A stretch of DNA of 64,000 nucleotides from JAWSVE01 sp033852115 (GCA_033852115.1 JAWSVE010000009.1:1-64000), one strand, 5' to 3'. Numbered from the stretch's first letter, positions 25,933-36,123 are shown. Notes: a model not told the origin generated them from the letters alone. Program-made: numbers and translations.

Positions 25933-28803
25933 TTAAAAGCGGTATTTAGCACCCACTTTTACGGTGCGACCTAGCGGGGTATGCGTCACCGCATCGTAGT
26001 TAATTTCAGTTCGTGCGAAGGGAGGATCTTCATCCGTCAGGTTATCAATAACGCCTGTTAGGGTGAGCGCGTCATTGACATCCCAACGATACGTCACGTT
26101 ATGAGTGACGATTGAATCGATTTTCTGCCCCTCGGGGAAATTGGTGAAATCAACCGACGCTCTTTGGTCTTCATAGCTATCTACAAATTGAGCAGACCAG
26201 CGGATATTTTGAGAACCAAACGCGTAGTTTAGGAATACATTTCCTCTCCAAGCAGGTAGTGGAAATAGCGTGGTTTGCGCGTTGAATTGACCAACTCCAT
26301 CAAAACCTTGCTCAAAAACGACACCATCCACAATAAGATCTTCTGTTTCGAAGTGAAGAATACGAGTTGCCGATAACCCTAAACTCAGCGCACCCGATGC
26401 AACGTCATCCCAGGTATAGCTACCTTGGATGTCAATACCATCATTCATACGACCCGCGCCATTGATACTGGAACGCGTGACTTTTGTAATATTGGTATTC
26501 ACATCACCACATGGACCACTCAACTCAACGTACGAGAGGAATGCCGGATCACACACCGCAACACCCGCCACAATGCCAGAAATGGGTTCCGCGGTAATCA
26601 CTTTATCGAGATCAAAACGCCAGTAATCGATGTTGAGGTCAAAGTTTTCACCAGCAAACATGACACCTACGTTGTAGTTGGTCGACTCTTCCGGTACCAA
26701 ATCGGGGTTACCTGTCGTCACAACTGGCGTGCTATTGCCGTTAACAAACTGGAAGCCAGTAGCACCATTAGGACTCAATGTTGTCTGTGGTACGCCTCTA
26801 AAAGTTGTACCAGCGGAAAAACGAAAGGCCATCCAATCCGTTGCTTGTATTCGCAAGCGAAGGCTAGGGTCAAAACTATCGCCGCCGATATTTCCATAAT
26901 CTTCATAACGCGCCGCGAGCTGCAAATTAACTGCATCGGTGATAGGTAACTGCATTTCGCCAAACACGGCTTTCACTTCTCGATCATACTCGTAGGGAGT
27001 ATAGGTCGCCAAGAAAATCCAAGGGCTTGCACCGCGCTGCTCTGGAGGACACGAGGTATCACCGTAAACAGGGCACGGATTTACCAGCTGATTATTAAAA
27101 TCGGAGTAATCAGCCTCGTCGGTTTCATGTCGATACTGCATACCGGCCGCCCAATCAACAGCACCACCGGCGAGCTCAACACCTAAGTCACCCGTTAACA
27201 AGAAATTGAACTCAACATTTTCACCTTTAGTGGTAGAAGCATGTTGATCCATCAACCAATCGACAAGCTCTGGTGAGTTGGCGAGTGTTTCATCGTAGTA
27301 TGGGTTTTCTAGACCGAGAACTGGGTTACTTGGATAGGCCGAAGAAAATGGGTTGAAATATTCACAACCATTAGCGCCCGCTGTGACGTTATCACAATCG
27401 AATCCACCAAAACCATTTAATGCAGCGACTAGACGATCAATCCGCATATCCCACTCTTTACGCTCGCTTTCTGCGGAAGAGTAAGTCAAAGAAGTTCTGT
27501 AGCTCAGAGTATCTGTGAGGTCACCCGTTAATTCTGTAGACAAACGGAATTGATCTCTCTCGTACGCTGTATACGCCTCTTCATAACCAAATAGAGGATT
27601 ACCGCCAGAGAAAAATGGTCGCCAATTATTTAAGATCCCAAGTGCAGGGAGAAAACCAAAGTTGTTATAAACACCTTGCGCGACAAGATCTTGGAGCCCG
27701 GGATTTGACGCAGGAATCAAATAGTACGGATTCAGTGCAGAGCCTGAAGGTACTGAGTTAGCCGTCGTATAGCCAGGCGTTGTATTCGCATGAGGAACAT
27801 CGGTGTAGGCGTATAGCGCCTCAACATGCAAACGAGTGGATTCTGTTAGGTCCAAATTGTATCCAGCAAACCACTGATAAGAATCTTGCTCTTCAACAAA
27901 ATTATCCCAGATAGTGTATTGGGTTCGACAAGTGGAACCATTTGGATCAGGTAAAGCGCCCGTTGTTAAAACGCCTCCCACATCCTCACATGCAGGATCA
28001 ACAAAATTGTTACCTACAAATGCGCCAAAAGAAGTACCTCTAAACGAACCGGGATTCGCACCAGAACCCCAACCACCTTCTGGGTTTGTGGTGTAAGGCT
28101 GAATACCCCAATCACGATCGATAATGGCCAGCTGGGAGCGGTGATAGTAATTCAATGAAGTGAAAAAATCGGAATTGTCTGAAACCATTCCCCAAGTTAA
28201 GCCAATATTGTAGTCGCCATCGGAGTCAGGAATAGACCGGTAATCGACTGAGGCTTCGAAACCTTCAACGCCTTCTTTGGTGATGTAGTTTACAACCCCA
28301 CCAATAGCATCTGAACCATAGGTAACAGCGCCACCGTCTTTAAGCACCTCAACGCGAGCAATTGCATTGGTTGGAAGCCGGTTCGCATCACCCGAAGACA
28401 ATCGCTTGCCGTTGAGCAAAACCAACGTCCGAGTTGCACCCAATCCACGGAGGTTAATCGACGCCGTACCTTGTGCAGCTTGACCTCTACCGCCCGTAAA
28501 CTGGTTGCTCTCACCCACAATGCCGTTCATATAGGAAAGGTTTTTAAGCATTTCAAGCGGAGGAGGTGCCCCTTGCTTGTCTAGTTCTTCAGCAGAGATC
28601 GTATCAACAGGAATGGTGGAGTCCTCTGGAGTGCCCTTAATCAAAGAACCCGTTACGACGATTTCTTCCATTGTATTATCTTGGGCAGTCACATACTGCG
28701 CCCCCCCAATTAGGGCCGCTAACGCCGTGATACGCCCTAAGTTAAAAGTAGATTTGTACACCTCTTTCCTCCCACTTCTATTTGTATTATTAAGGATTTG
28801 CAT
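25933..28803 (-). CDS. TonB-dependent outer-membrane receptor
   Basis: A 956-residue TonB-dependent receptor that would import a specific compound across the outer membrane using proton-motive force. A signal peptide (LGRITALAALIGGAQYVTAQ) is followed by a TonB-box-like EEIVVTG, a plug domain (INLRGLGATRTLVLLNGKRL, GGVVNYITKEG) and a long beta-barrel ending in VKVGAKYRF, with a terminal Phe as expected. It lacks an N-terminal signalling domain. It has a long gene-free leader and its own downstream terminator. The nearby membrane-anchored regulator and the lipoprotein upstream hint at a substrate-specific uptake locus; the substrate is unknown. Confidence 0.93.
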   Translation of the reverse strand: MQILNNTNRSGRKEVYKSTFNLGRITALAALIGGAQYVTAQDNTMEEIVVTGSLIKGTPEDSTIPVDTISAEELDKQGAPPPLEMLKNLSYMNGIVGESNQFTGGRGQAAQGTASINLRGLGATRTLVLLNGKRLSSGDANRLPTNAIARVEVLKDGGAVTYGSDAIGGVVNYITKEGVEGFEASVDYRSIPDSDGDYNIGLTWGMVSDNSDFFTSLNYYHRSQLAIIDRDWGIQPYTTNPEGGWGSGANPGSFRGTSFGAFVGNNFVDPACEDVGGVLTTGALPDPNGSTCRTQYTIWDNFVEEQDSYQWFAGYNLDLTESTRLHVEALYAYTDVPHANTTPGYTTANSVPSGSALNPYYLIPASNPGLQDLVAQGVYNNFGFLPALGILNNWRPFFSGGNPLFGYEEAYTAYERDQFRLSTELTGDLTDTLSYRTSLTYSSAESERKEWDMRIDRLVAALNGFGGFDCDNVTAGANGCEYFNPFSSAYPSNPVLGLENPYYDETLANSPELVDWLMDQHASTTKGENVEFNFLLTGDLGVELAGGAVDWAAGMQYRHETDEADYSDFNNQLVNPCPVYGDTSCPPEQRGASPWIFLATYTPYEYDREVKAVFGEMQLPITDAVNLQLAARYEDYGNIGGDSFDPSLRLRIQATDWMAFRFSAGTTFRGVPQTTLSPNGATGFQFVNGNSTPVVTTGNPDLVPEESTNYNVGVMFAGENFDLNIDYWRFDLDKVITAEPISGIVAGVAVCDPAFLSYVELSGPCGDVNTNITKVTRSSINGAGRMNDGIDIQGSYTWDDVASGALSLGLSATRILHFETEDLIVDGVVFEQGFDGVGQFNAQTTLFPLPAWRGNVFLNYAFGSQNIRWSAQFVDSYEDQRASVDFTNFPEGQKIDSIVTHNVTYRWDVNDALTLTGVIDNLTDEDPPFARTEINYDAVTHTPLGRTVKVGAKYRF

Positions 28804-29298
28804 TACAAAATTTTATGCGCAAGAAACCACACCACCTCAAATGAAGCAGCCAAACCAAAACCGTTCTTGAAAAAACGAAAAATTAGAATTTTTATTTAGT
28901 CGATAGCGCGATAGAACTTCTTTGTATTTTTATTACCAACGTAAACCAATCACTTAGCGCTGCGAATAACCCGTCCATCGCTATAAAGACGGAGAATTCG
29001 GTTGGTGTAGATGTAGTGTTTTTATTATTAAATTATTGCTTTGAAACAAAATTACGTACCAATAAAAAGTGGTTGTCACCCAAATCATTATTGACCGTAC
29101 GTTCATCATACATACCACTCATACTTTAAACAATCTGCCTCGGTCTGCAAAAGTGAAATGAAGTGTAAAAAAAGAAAGAGAAAATATTAGCGAGAAATAC
29201 TTTTCCAAATAATTCCAGAGAGTTGGTGGAAACAAGGAAAATGCTACAGAAAAACCATTTCCCCTCCTTACGATAAAGACTGAAGAAAGAAGGCAAAT
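28804..29298 (-). promoter_or_regulatory. leader region of TonB-dependent receptor
   Basis: Nearly 500 AT-rich bases without a recognisable gene between the receptor start and the terminator of the lipoprotein gene. It presumably holds the receptor promoter; no specific element could be assigned. Confidence 0.3.
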
Positions 29299-29342
29299 AA
29301 AAAAGGCCACGCGACGCACCTCTAGGGTTTGTCGAGTGGCCC
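29299..29342 (-). terminator. intrinsic terminator after lipoprotein gene
   Basis: On the minus strand GGCCAC and CGAC pair with GTCG and GTGGCC (one bulge on each side), followed by six Ts. It lies 30 bases beyond the stop of the gene at 29371. Confidence 0.75.
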
Positions 29343-29370
29343 TTAAACTAAAGACACCGCTTTTAGCTAA

Positions 29371-30438
29371 TTATTTCTCTCGTTCTTGCTTACGAGCGCC
29401 CGCTAAAATACCTTCCATTGCATAATTACCTTCATGACACGCATATTCATAGATAGGTCCTTCCGTAGCATGAAAACTGAGTTCCGCGGTCCATGGCTGA
29501 GAATATAAATTGTCATCCTCAACGGTAAATTGATAGAACACTTCAGAATCCGAGTAACGACTAAAACGTTCTATAAAACGACCTTCGGGAGAAATCGCGA
29601 CGCGGCTTTGCGACATTTGAAGAGGGTTTAGGTTAGTGGTTTCAACCACTAAGGTATCACCTTCGTACCACGCCACTGAGTCACCCAACCAGGGCTTGAG
29701 AGGCTCAGGCCTGTGATTCGCTTGCGCCTCCTCTTTTGACGCAAAAATCGGTGCTACGCGGACATCGTGATTCATTTCGACGAGAATCATAAAATGGCTT
29801 TCAGTGTGTACAAACTGGTAATTACTGTTGTACAACGTACCCATCATGCCTGGGCCACCCGTATTGCCAAAGCCAATTAAACAGCGCTCTGCGATTGGCA
29901 ATGCCTCTGGGTCAGAGTTTCCGCCGATTCCGGTGACATACCTTGATCCGAAGTTAGCGCGACCAATATCAACCTTCGGCTCTTTAAGGGCCGGGATCTG
30001 CCCGTTCTCGGGTTCAACTATGAAGGATGATCGAAACTCTCCCTTGACGAGCGCTAAAGACGACCCTGGATCTGTCCAGAATGAATCGTAGCCTCGAACA
30101 CCAAAATCTCGACCACCCTTGGGCGGCGCGCCTAGATTAGGGTCTACAACATCGGCATCATCTGCATCATCTGGAGATAACCCCGCGATGCTGGTGCCGG
30201 CGATCTGAGCGGCGGCCTCCTCTGGGCTTAACACTAGCTTGTCAACGCCTGCAGGCCGAGTAAGCCTCGTTAAAGATATGTTTGTCCAAGTCCCGGTAAG
30301 GTCAAAAGGCTGAGAGACTGCCTTACCAGGTTGAGTGTCCTGGGTGCTACAAGCAACCAGGGACGCCCCAAAGGTCACAAACAGCGTAGCTCTCGCCAGC
30401 GGTTTTATGATCATCATTAGACTGTCATTGTTTCTCAT
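29371..30438 (-). CDS. lipoprotein of unknown function, paralogous to the gene at 63257
   Basis: A lipoprotein: the signal segment ends in the lipobox LVAC. The start at 30438 (MRNNDSL) is chosen because GGAG lies six bases upstream; the longer open frame to 30468 has no such site. The mature protein begins with DLTGTWTNISLTRL and contains EEAAAQ, GYDSFW, AERCLIGFGNTGGPGM and LVEMNHDVRV. The same landmarks, in the same order, occur in the truncated gene at the right edge of the window, so they are members of one family. I do not know its function. It is transcribed towards the receptor but ends in its own terminator. Confidence 0.8.
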   Translation of the reverse strand: MRNNDSLMMIIKPLARATLFVTFGASLVACSTQDTQPGKAVSQPFDLTGTWTNISLTRLTRPAGVDKLVLSPEEAAAQIAGTSIAGLSPDDADDADVVDPNLGAPPKGGRDFGVRGYDSFWTDPGSSLALVKGEFRSSFIVEPENGQIPALKEPKVDIGRANFGSRYVTGIGGNSDPEALPIAERCLIGFGNTGGPGMMGTLYNSNYQFVHTESHFMILVEMNHDVRVAPIFASKEEAQANHRPEPLKPWLGDSVAWYEGDTLVVETTNLNPLQMSQSRVAISPEGRFIERFSRYSDSEVFYQFTVEDDNLYSQPWTAELSFHATEGPIYEYACHEGNYAMEGILAGARKQEREK

Positions 30439-30614
30439 GGACATCTCCAAAAATAGTTTGCACTTCAACCAATAGGTTAGGATTTCAATGATGGGTTATT
30501 GTACCCACAAGTTTCAACAAACATGAATAACACTCAACGGTAAAACGAATGGCGGGTTGAAATTCAAAATTTCGAACATATCTTATCTACATCACTACTG
30601 GCGCAGGTTTGCGG

Positions 30615-31241
30615 ATGCACACGCTCCTAGAGCAATACTCTTTTGCATTGTTTTCTTTACCTTTTATTACAGCTTTGATCGGCTGGATAACAAATTTCAT
30701 TGCAATCAAAATGCTTTTTCACCCGCGTCGCCCGGTTAAGGTGTTGGGTTATACGGTTCAGGGGATTCTACCGAGAAGGCAACCTGACATCGCAACGCAA
30801 CTAGGCGTCATCGTAGCGACGGACCTGCTATCATCCAATGACCTAAGCCTTCAACTGACCAACGATAAAAGCCGGAAGATTTATGAGGCATTTATTGACA
30901 ATCATACTGAAAGATTTATACGAGAAAAGCTGGGAAAAGCCGTACCTGTATCCAATTTTCTTCTTCGCTCGCGCACACTGACCAAATTAAAAGCTACCTT
31001 CGCCGACGAACTAATGGTTCAACTACCTGAACTGGTTGAAAAGCTCACGCAAAGCAACAGTGGGGCATTGGATGTGCGAACACTCGTCGAAGATCGAGTG
31101 AAAAGCTTTTCTACTGACCGATTGGAAAAGATGCTTTACGATATTCTTGCAAAAGAGTTCCGCTTTATCGAACTACTCGGCGCCGTTCTGGGTTTTATAA
31201 TAGGCTCGTTGCAACTGCTTTTTATTATCTTAGCGGCATAA
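30615..31241 (+). CDS. DUF445 family membrane protein, short form
   Basis: A 208-residue DUF445 protein. An N-terminal hydrophobic segment (FALFSLPFITALIGWITNFIAIKMLFHP) and C-terminal one (LLGAVLGFIIGSLQLLFIILAA) bracket a polar region, so both ends are in the membrane. Longer relatives have about 400 residues. The ATG at 30615 is preferred over the TTG two codons earlier because CAGG lies seven bases before the ATG. The function of the family is not established. It converges on the histidine kinase with only 13 bases between the stop codons. Confidence 0.78.
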   Translation: MHTLLEQYSFALFSLPFITALIGWITNFIAIKMLFHPRRPVKVLGYTVQGILPRRQPDIATQLGVIVATDLLSSNDLSLQLTNDKSRKIYEAFIDNHTERFIREKLGKAVPVSNFLLRSRTLTKLKATFADELMVQLPELVEKLTQSNSGALDVRTLVEDRVKSFSTDRLEKMLYDILAKEFRFIELLGAVLGFIIGSLQLLFIILAA

Positions 31242-31254
31242 CGAGATAGCTGGC

Positions 31255-33729
31255 CTATTCATCGTTCCTTTTTAGGTCCGTAGACTCTACAGGTTTTACT
31301 AAATAACTCGAGATCACCTGTTCTAGTTGTTTGAAATCAATGGGTTTCGCAATGTGCCCATCCATACCCGCCTCCCGGCTTTTATCAACATGCTCGCGCA
31401 TCGCATGGGCCGTCAACGCTAAAATAGTTACGGGTGATAAACTATGTTCCGTTTCGAATGTACGAATCAATCGCGTGCATTGATACCCATCCATCTCAGG
31501 CATCTCACAGTCCATAAGAACTAAAGCCGTTTCTTCGTGATGTGCATGGTAGTATTCAATGGCCTCTTTACCTGAATTAAGAATAACAGGCTCAATCGAC
31601 AGTTTCTTGAGTAGCCCACGTATGACTAACTGATTCACCTCATTGTCTTCAACGACTACAACCCGCCCCTGGAGTTTAGTTTTTGCAACAGGCGGATCGT
31701 TGAGTTCAATTGGTTTTGAAATCCCCTCATACTGATCGGTATTTGCAATTTTTGATGGTAACGTAAACCAAAATTCAGTCCCCTCCCCCACAGTGCTGTT
31801 AACACCAATATCCCCCCCCATTAATAGCACTAATTTCTGGCTTATAGTAAGCCCTAAACCTGTACCACCATATTTTCGGGTAGTGCTTTCATCGGCTTGC
31901 TCAAAAGCATCAAACAATCGCTCGAGGCGATCGTGCTCTATACCGATACCGGTATCGCAAATAGAAAAACGTAATAACAAATCATCGACAAGGCCTAACC
32001 TTTCCGACCTCTGTAAATCGCCAACCAACGATACGCTAACGTTAATTTTTCCGTCGTGTGTAAACTTCACTGCATTCCCTAGCAAATTGATGAGCACCTG
32101 CTGAAGTCTATTCTCGTCACCAACCACCACCTCAGGAACATTTTCATCTAGCTCAAAGGTCAATGAAATATTCTTGCGTTGCGCTTCATATGCAAATAAA
32201 GATAAACATTGATCCAAAATTTTTGACAATTGAATAGGTAACGATTCGAGTGATATTTTTCCAGCTTCTAGTTTCGAAAGATCAAGGATCTCGTTAATGA
32301 CTGATAACAATCCCTGACCAGAACGACGAATAACCGCCAAATAATCAGTTTGGAATTTGTTCAATTCGGTGTCACTAAGAAGTTCTGCCATGCCTAGAAT
32401 TCCATTCATAGGTGTTCGTATCTCGTGACTCATTGTCGCAAGAAATCGAGACTTTGCTCTATTCTCTGCAGACGCTTCTATCTCAGATTTCTTGGCTTGC
32501 ATACGGAGCTTACGCTCTGTATTGATACGATTTCCCAATGCTAAAGATAAAAACAGCATCTGCAAAAGAATACCAATTTGCACCGCCCGATCTGTCCAGC
32601 TATTTGCAGAAATGATATTGGTTCTCGCAGCGACCCAAATTAAGGCTCCCACAAAAAATGCAGTCCAGGCAATAAGGTAATACTTCGCGGGGGATTCAAA
32701 GTCTCGACGCAAGGCATAGATTGCGACAAAAATACAAATACCAAAATTCAATGGAATCGTTGACATCGTAAGGCTTATCAGCGGAGCATATTGAAAATCA
32801 GCAACAGCACTTAACCACAACACAAGATAAAACAAGACCCAAGCGTTAACCAGCCAGCGTATAGCGTAGGGCATGCAATACGTTTTTAGAAACAACATAG
32901 TGAAAACTATGGTAATCAATTGATTAAACGCAAAAAGCACTTTTAGGAAATAAATGGTCGCCGCGGCATGTTCTGGCCACAACCATTGACCTGCCCAGCC
33001 TTCAAACACGGCACCACTCATTCCCATGGCTAAAACCCAAAAGACGTACCCCAAAAAGGCTCCATCTCGAACGGTAACAAAGAGCAGAAAGTTGTAAAAA
33101 GCGAATAGAAGAGTTGAGCCAATAAAGACGCCGAAAAACACGCTTTCAAGAATGTCGTGCTGCCAAAATGACCTATCCTCCCAAACCCGGATGGGTACAA
33201 CGAGTCCTGCGTCGGATGTCACGCGCATAACCACTTCAACCCGATCATCGTCAACCACCCCCAAGGGAATAATGTTATGACGGTGATTGATCGGTTTATT
33301 GGTGAGGGGTCTAGATAATCCAAGCGCGTAGTGCTTTATTGCGTTTCCATTAACACTCGGTGATCTACTCGTTTCTTCAATCACCCAAATATCTAATGTT
33401 TCGTATAACGAGCTACTGACGACAAGTTGCTGAGGCCGGCCCAAACCACCACTTACAGTAAACTTGAGCCACCATGCTGAGGCTGTAAACCCTCGGTTAA
33501 ACGTTTCCTGGTCAGCTGGCAGCCAGCCTGTTGAGCGCAGGACATCATTGAATTGCAATGTTAATGAGGGGTCTTCTAGAAATTGAATACCTCCTGTGAT
33601 TTGCGCACTTGGGAGACTATCGGCTGACTGTAGGTCGTTTGCCATCACACACAGTGGTACCATTGCACTTATTAGGAGCGCAATACCAAACGCAAAACCC
33701 TTTTTAGCTAACCCAAGGTGTTCAGCCAT
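31255..33729 (-). CDS. 7TMR-DISM hybrid sensor histidine kinase
   Basis: An 824-residue hybrid kinase. After a signal-like N-terminus comes a periplasmic DISMED2-type domain (to about residue 190), then seven predicted transmembrane helices (about 190-400), a short coiled coil, HisKA (FLATMSHEIRTPMNGILGMAELL), HATPase (NLLGNAVKF, DTGIGI, GGTGLGLTIS) and a C-terminal receiver with VVVEDNEVNQ and the phosphoacceptor Asp in VLMDCEMPEMDG. DISM modules are thought to bind carbohydrates or similar small ligands in the periplasm. No cognate regulator lies next to it; output probably passes through a phosphotransfer protein elsewhere. Confidence 0.93.
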   Translation of the reverse strand: MAEHLGLAKKGFAFGIALLISAMVPLCVMANDLQSADSLPSAQITGGIQFLEDPSLTLQFNDVLRSTGWLPADQETFNRGFTASAWWLKFTVSGGLGRPQQLVVSSSLYETLDIWVIEETSRSPSVNGNAIKHYALGLSRPLTNKPINHRHNIIPLGVVDDDRVEVVMRVTSDAGLVVPIRVWEDRSFWQHDILESVFFGVFIGSTLLFAFYNFLLFVTVRDGAFLGYVFWVLAMGMSGAVFEGWAGQWLWPEHAAATIYFLKVLFAFNQLITIVFTMLFLKTYCMPYAIRWLVNAWVLFYLVLWLSAVADFQYAPLISLTMSTIPLNFGICIFVAIYALRRDFESPAKYYLIAWTAFFVGALIWVAARTNIISANSWTDRAVQIGILLQMLFLSLALGNRINTERKLRMQAKKSEIEASAENRAKSRFLATMSHEIRTPMNGILGMAELLSDTELNKFQTDYLAVIRRSGQGLLSVINEILDLSKLEAGKISLESLPIQLSKILDQCLSLFAYEAQRKNISLTFELDENVPEVVVGDENRLQQVLINLLGNAVKFTHDGKINVSVSLVGDLQRSERLGLVDDLLLRFSICDTGIGIEHDRLERLFDAFEQADESTTRKYGGTGLGLTISQKLVLLMGGDIGVNSTVGEGTEFWFTLPSKIANTDQYEGISKPIELNDPPVAKTKLQGRVVVVEDNEVNQLVIRGLLKKLSIEPVILNSGKEAIEYYHAHHEETALVLMDCEMPEMDGYQCTRLIRTFETEHSLSPVTILALTAHAMREHVDKSREAGMDGHIAKPIDFKQLEQVISSYLVKPVESTDLKRNDE

Positions 33730-34072
33730 CTACAGGCTCTCACATAATATCCTCTGTACCATTAATAAATAGTAGCTTAGAAATAACTGTTGTGAGCACG
33801 CGATTAAAACATCCCAGCGCGCTATAGAGTGTGAACGCCGCTCTTAAAAGCGGTGCTGATATATTCAGATCTAGCAGTCTGCACCAAGGAAGCTAGATAA
33901 AGTAATTAACCGTCATTTGCTTAACCATATTCGTCAAGAAATCGGGCTTCAAACAGCCTCCATAAAAATTGTTGCTTTATAGCCTAGAGCACTGCTAGTT
34001 TCTCACTATAAAAAGCTTAAGATACAACAGAATCTAAACCACCTTAGCCGACTCAACCAAAAGGAATAAGCA
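33730..34072. promoter_or_regulatory. divergent promoter region, kinase / NTF2-like lipoprotein
   Basis: A 343-base stretch without a gene. It holds GCCGCT-N5-AGCGGT-like stem DNA at about 33836-33853 of unknown meaning and AAGGA just before the start at 34073. Promoters for both flanking genes are expected here. Confidence 0.3.
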
Positions 34073-34864
34073 ATGCGATTCATGCACCTGGGGTTTTACT
34101 GCTTGGTAGCACTATTGACGAGCGCATGTACCAACAATAATACAGAGTCCACCTTAATAGATCGCATTTCTGTACTAGAAAAAAGAATATCGAGCCAGGA
34201 AGATATCGAAGCCATTCGTCGTATCGCTTACGCATACGGCTATTTTATGGATAACGGACTAATTCCTGAGGTTATCGACTTATTTTCTGAGAACACAGAG
34301 TACTGTGAAATTTCTGGCTACGGGCTCTATCGTGAGCGCAGCGGCTGCGAAAAAATTTGGCGAGACATTCTCGCACCAGCTCTCAGCAATGATGCAGGAG
34401 AACACCGTTTTGGGGTACTGGTTAAGCACTATTTAGTCAAAGATATAATAACCATTAAAGACAGTGGAGACCTGGCCGAAGCAAGATTCGATTACATCGG
34501 GTTTTCAGGTTTTTTTAATGTCCCAAACAGAAGCTACAACCAGTTAGGGATCTATCGCATGGGGTTCATTAAAGAGGAAGGCCGCTGGAAAATAAACCGC
34601 TTCAATTTGTCATTCGATACAAGTAATTTCAATGACAACGACTGGGGCGTATCACCCAGTATTCGCTGTCCACGACAAGGGGCTCCCACTCCCGATGAGC
34701 CACATTTGTTCTACCACCCATTTCCCGAGTCAGGCACCGTGCCGTTTCACTTCAAACACCCTGTCACTAACAAAGACATTCCTGCCCGCGTAAACCCTCA
34801 ACGCTATTGGCAAGGAAATACCCCTGAAGAATTCGGTGGAGAGTGTGGAAAGCGAAGCGAATAA
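34073..34864 (+). CDS. SnoaL/NTF2-like lipoprotein
   Basis: A 263-residue lipoprotein: signal segment with lipobox LTSAC, cysteine at residue 19. The body (EDIEAIRRIAYAYGYFMDNGLIPEVIDLFSENT..., then GRWKINRFNLSFD) matches the SnoaL-like, NTF2-type fold, which often forms small-molecule isomerases, hydrolases or dehydratases. A periplasmic place follows from the lipobox. AAGGA supports the start. It stands alone between divergent and convergent genes. The catalytic role cannot be told. Confidence 0.78.
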   Translation: MRFMHLGFYCLVALLTSACTNNNTESTLIDRISVLEKRISSQEDIEAIRRIAYAYGYFMDNGLIPEVIDLFSENTEYCEISGYGLYRERSGCEKIWRDILAPALSNDAGEHRFGVLVKHYLVKDIITIKDSGDLAEARFDYIGFSGFFNVPNRSYNQLGIYRMGFIKEEGRWKINRFNLSFDTSNFNDNDWGVSPSIRCPRQGAPTPDEPHLFYHPFPESGTVPFHFKHPVTNKDIPARVNPQRYWQGNTPEEFGGECGKRSE

Positions 34865-34953
34865 GCACTTATATTATCTGAGTTTAATTCGCAGAAGGGT
34901 CTGCTTCTGTAACCGGGTTAAATCATGTTTAGATCAGAAGACTGTATAGTAAT

Positions 34954-36123
34954 CTAGAAAAACTGAATATCGTCTTTTTTCACAATGGTCGCTTCCGCTT
35001 GCTCAGCCACGACGATTTCCTTTTCTAGCTTGGACAGCAAATCGATGACCTCGACGCTAGCATTCTCCATCCGGCGTAAGTGCGCAACTTTTTCCTCTGC
35101 TTCGTCGTTGACATGGGCATTCAACGCTGCAATACCATAGTGATGTACATCTTTGTGATGCGATTCGAGAGATTTATAAGACGACAATTTGCGATAGTGA
35201 TCATAGCCATCGCCCTCGTAATACCACTTACCCAACCTGCAACTCGTGTGATCCGCGAATGAATCTATCGACTTGTCCGACAATCCCCAGAGAATTTTAT
35301 AGACTTCCGTTTTCCAAATGACATGGTCAAGCTTTACTGTTTGAATAAAACTACTAACCGACGCGTGATTAATAACTTGGCTCATGCGCCCCGACATATC
35401 AGAGATTACCCCAATAACATCGTTCACTTGTTGCGTGTTGTTTGAAAGCTCCGATGTACTTGTTTCACACTCAACAATTTTTTTCGCAACTCCACGAGTA
35501 TCAGCCACAATCTTATTAACTAGCGCGGTAATTTCTGTCGATGAGTCTCCGGTCCGCTTAGCAAGCGTACGAACCTCATCGGCAACCACAGCAAACCCCC
35601 GGCCTGATTCACCAGCTCTTGCAGCTTCAATCGCCGCATTAAGCGCTAATAGGTTAGTTTGAGCCGCGATATTCTGGATCTCTTGTACTAACCCTTCGAT
35701 TTTTTCACTAACACTACTCAACCCATCTACAGCCACCCGCGACTCTTGCGTTTGAACGCCTATTTGCTTAAGGCGATCGATGGTGTTTAGTAACAGTACT
35801 TGAATCTGCTCAAAGCCAGAGTAAGACTCGGCCAACTGATTTTTCTGGTTGCGCATATCTTGCGCAGAGTTAGCGGTTGTATTGCGAATATCTTCTAACG
35901 TATCGGCCGATTGGACCCAAATGTCCCTAAGGGTTTCATTTAACGCATGCTCTCGAACTAAAGAATCTTTCTGAAAGTCAGCAACTTCTTTAATTTTTTT
36001 GAACAGCGCAAGCTCCCACATGCAGTCCCCGCTGGAACCAGCCCCGTCAACCGCCTCACTTAGAGACGCCTCAACCGTAGTCTCCTTGGGTTTTCCAAAC
36101 CAACGAACTAAAAAATTTGCCAT
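34954..36123 (-). CDS. soluble methyl-accepting chemotaxis protein with CZB domain
   Basis: A 389-residue chemoreceptor without transmembrane segments. The signalling hairpin is clear (about residues 130-230, with the tip VQEIQNIAAQTNLLALNAAIEAARAGESGRGFAVVADEVR shortened here in citation as IAAQTNLLALNAAIEAARAG). The C-terminal zinc-binding CZB domain has the expected ligands His267 (KLDHVIWK), Cys295 (CRLGKWYY), His322 or 323 and His327. Soluble CZB receptors such as TlpD sense zinc or oxidants such as hypochlorite. AGGGA precedes the ATG. Upstream lies the 41-residue gene at 36400. The sensed signal here is an inference. Confidence 0.93.
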   Translation of the reverse strand: MANFLVRWFGKPKETTVEASLSEAVDGAGSSGDCMWELALFKKIKEVADFQKDSLVREHALNETLRDIWVQSADTLEDIRNTTANSAQDMRNQKNQLAESYSGFEQIQVLLLNTIDRLKQIGVQTQESRVAVDGLSSVSEKIEGLVQEIQNIAAQTNLLALNAAIEAARAGESGRGFAVVADEVRTLAKRTGDSSTEITALVNKIVADTRGVAKKIVECETSTSELSNNTQQVNDVIGVISDMSGRMSQVINHASVSSFIQTVKLDHVIWKTEVYKILWGLSDKSIDSFADHTSCRLGKWYYEGDGYDHYRKLSSYKSLESHHKDVHHYGIAALNAHVNDEAEEKVAHLRRMENASVEVIDLLSKLEKEIVVAEQAEATIVKKDDIQFF

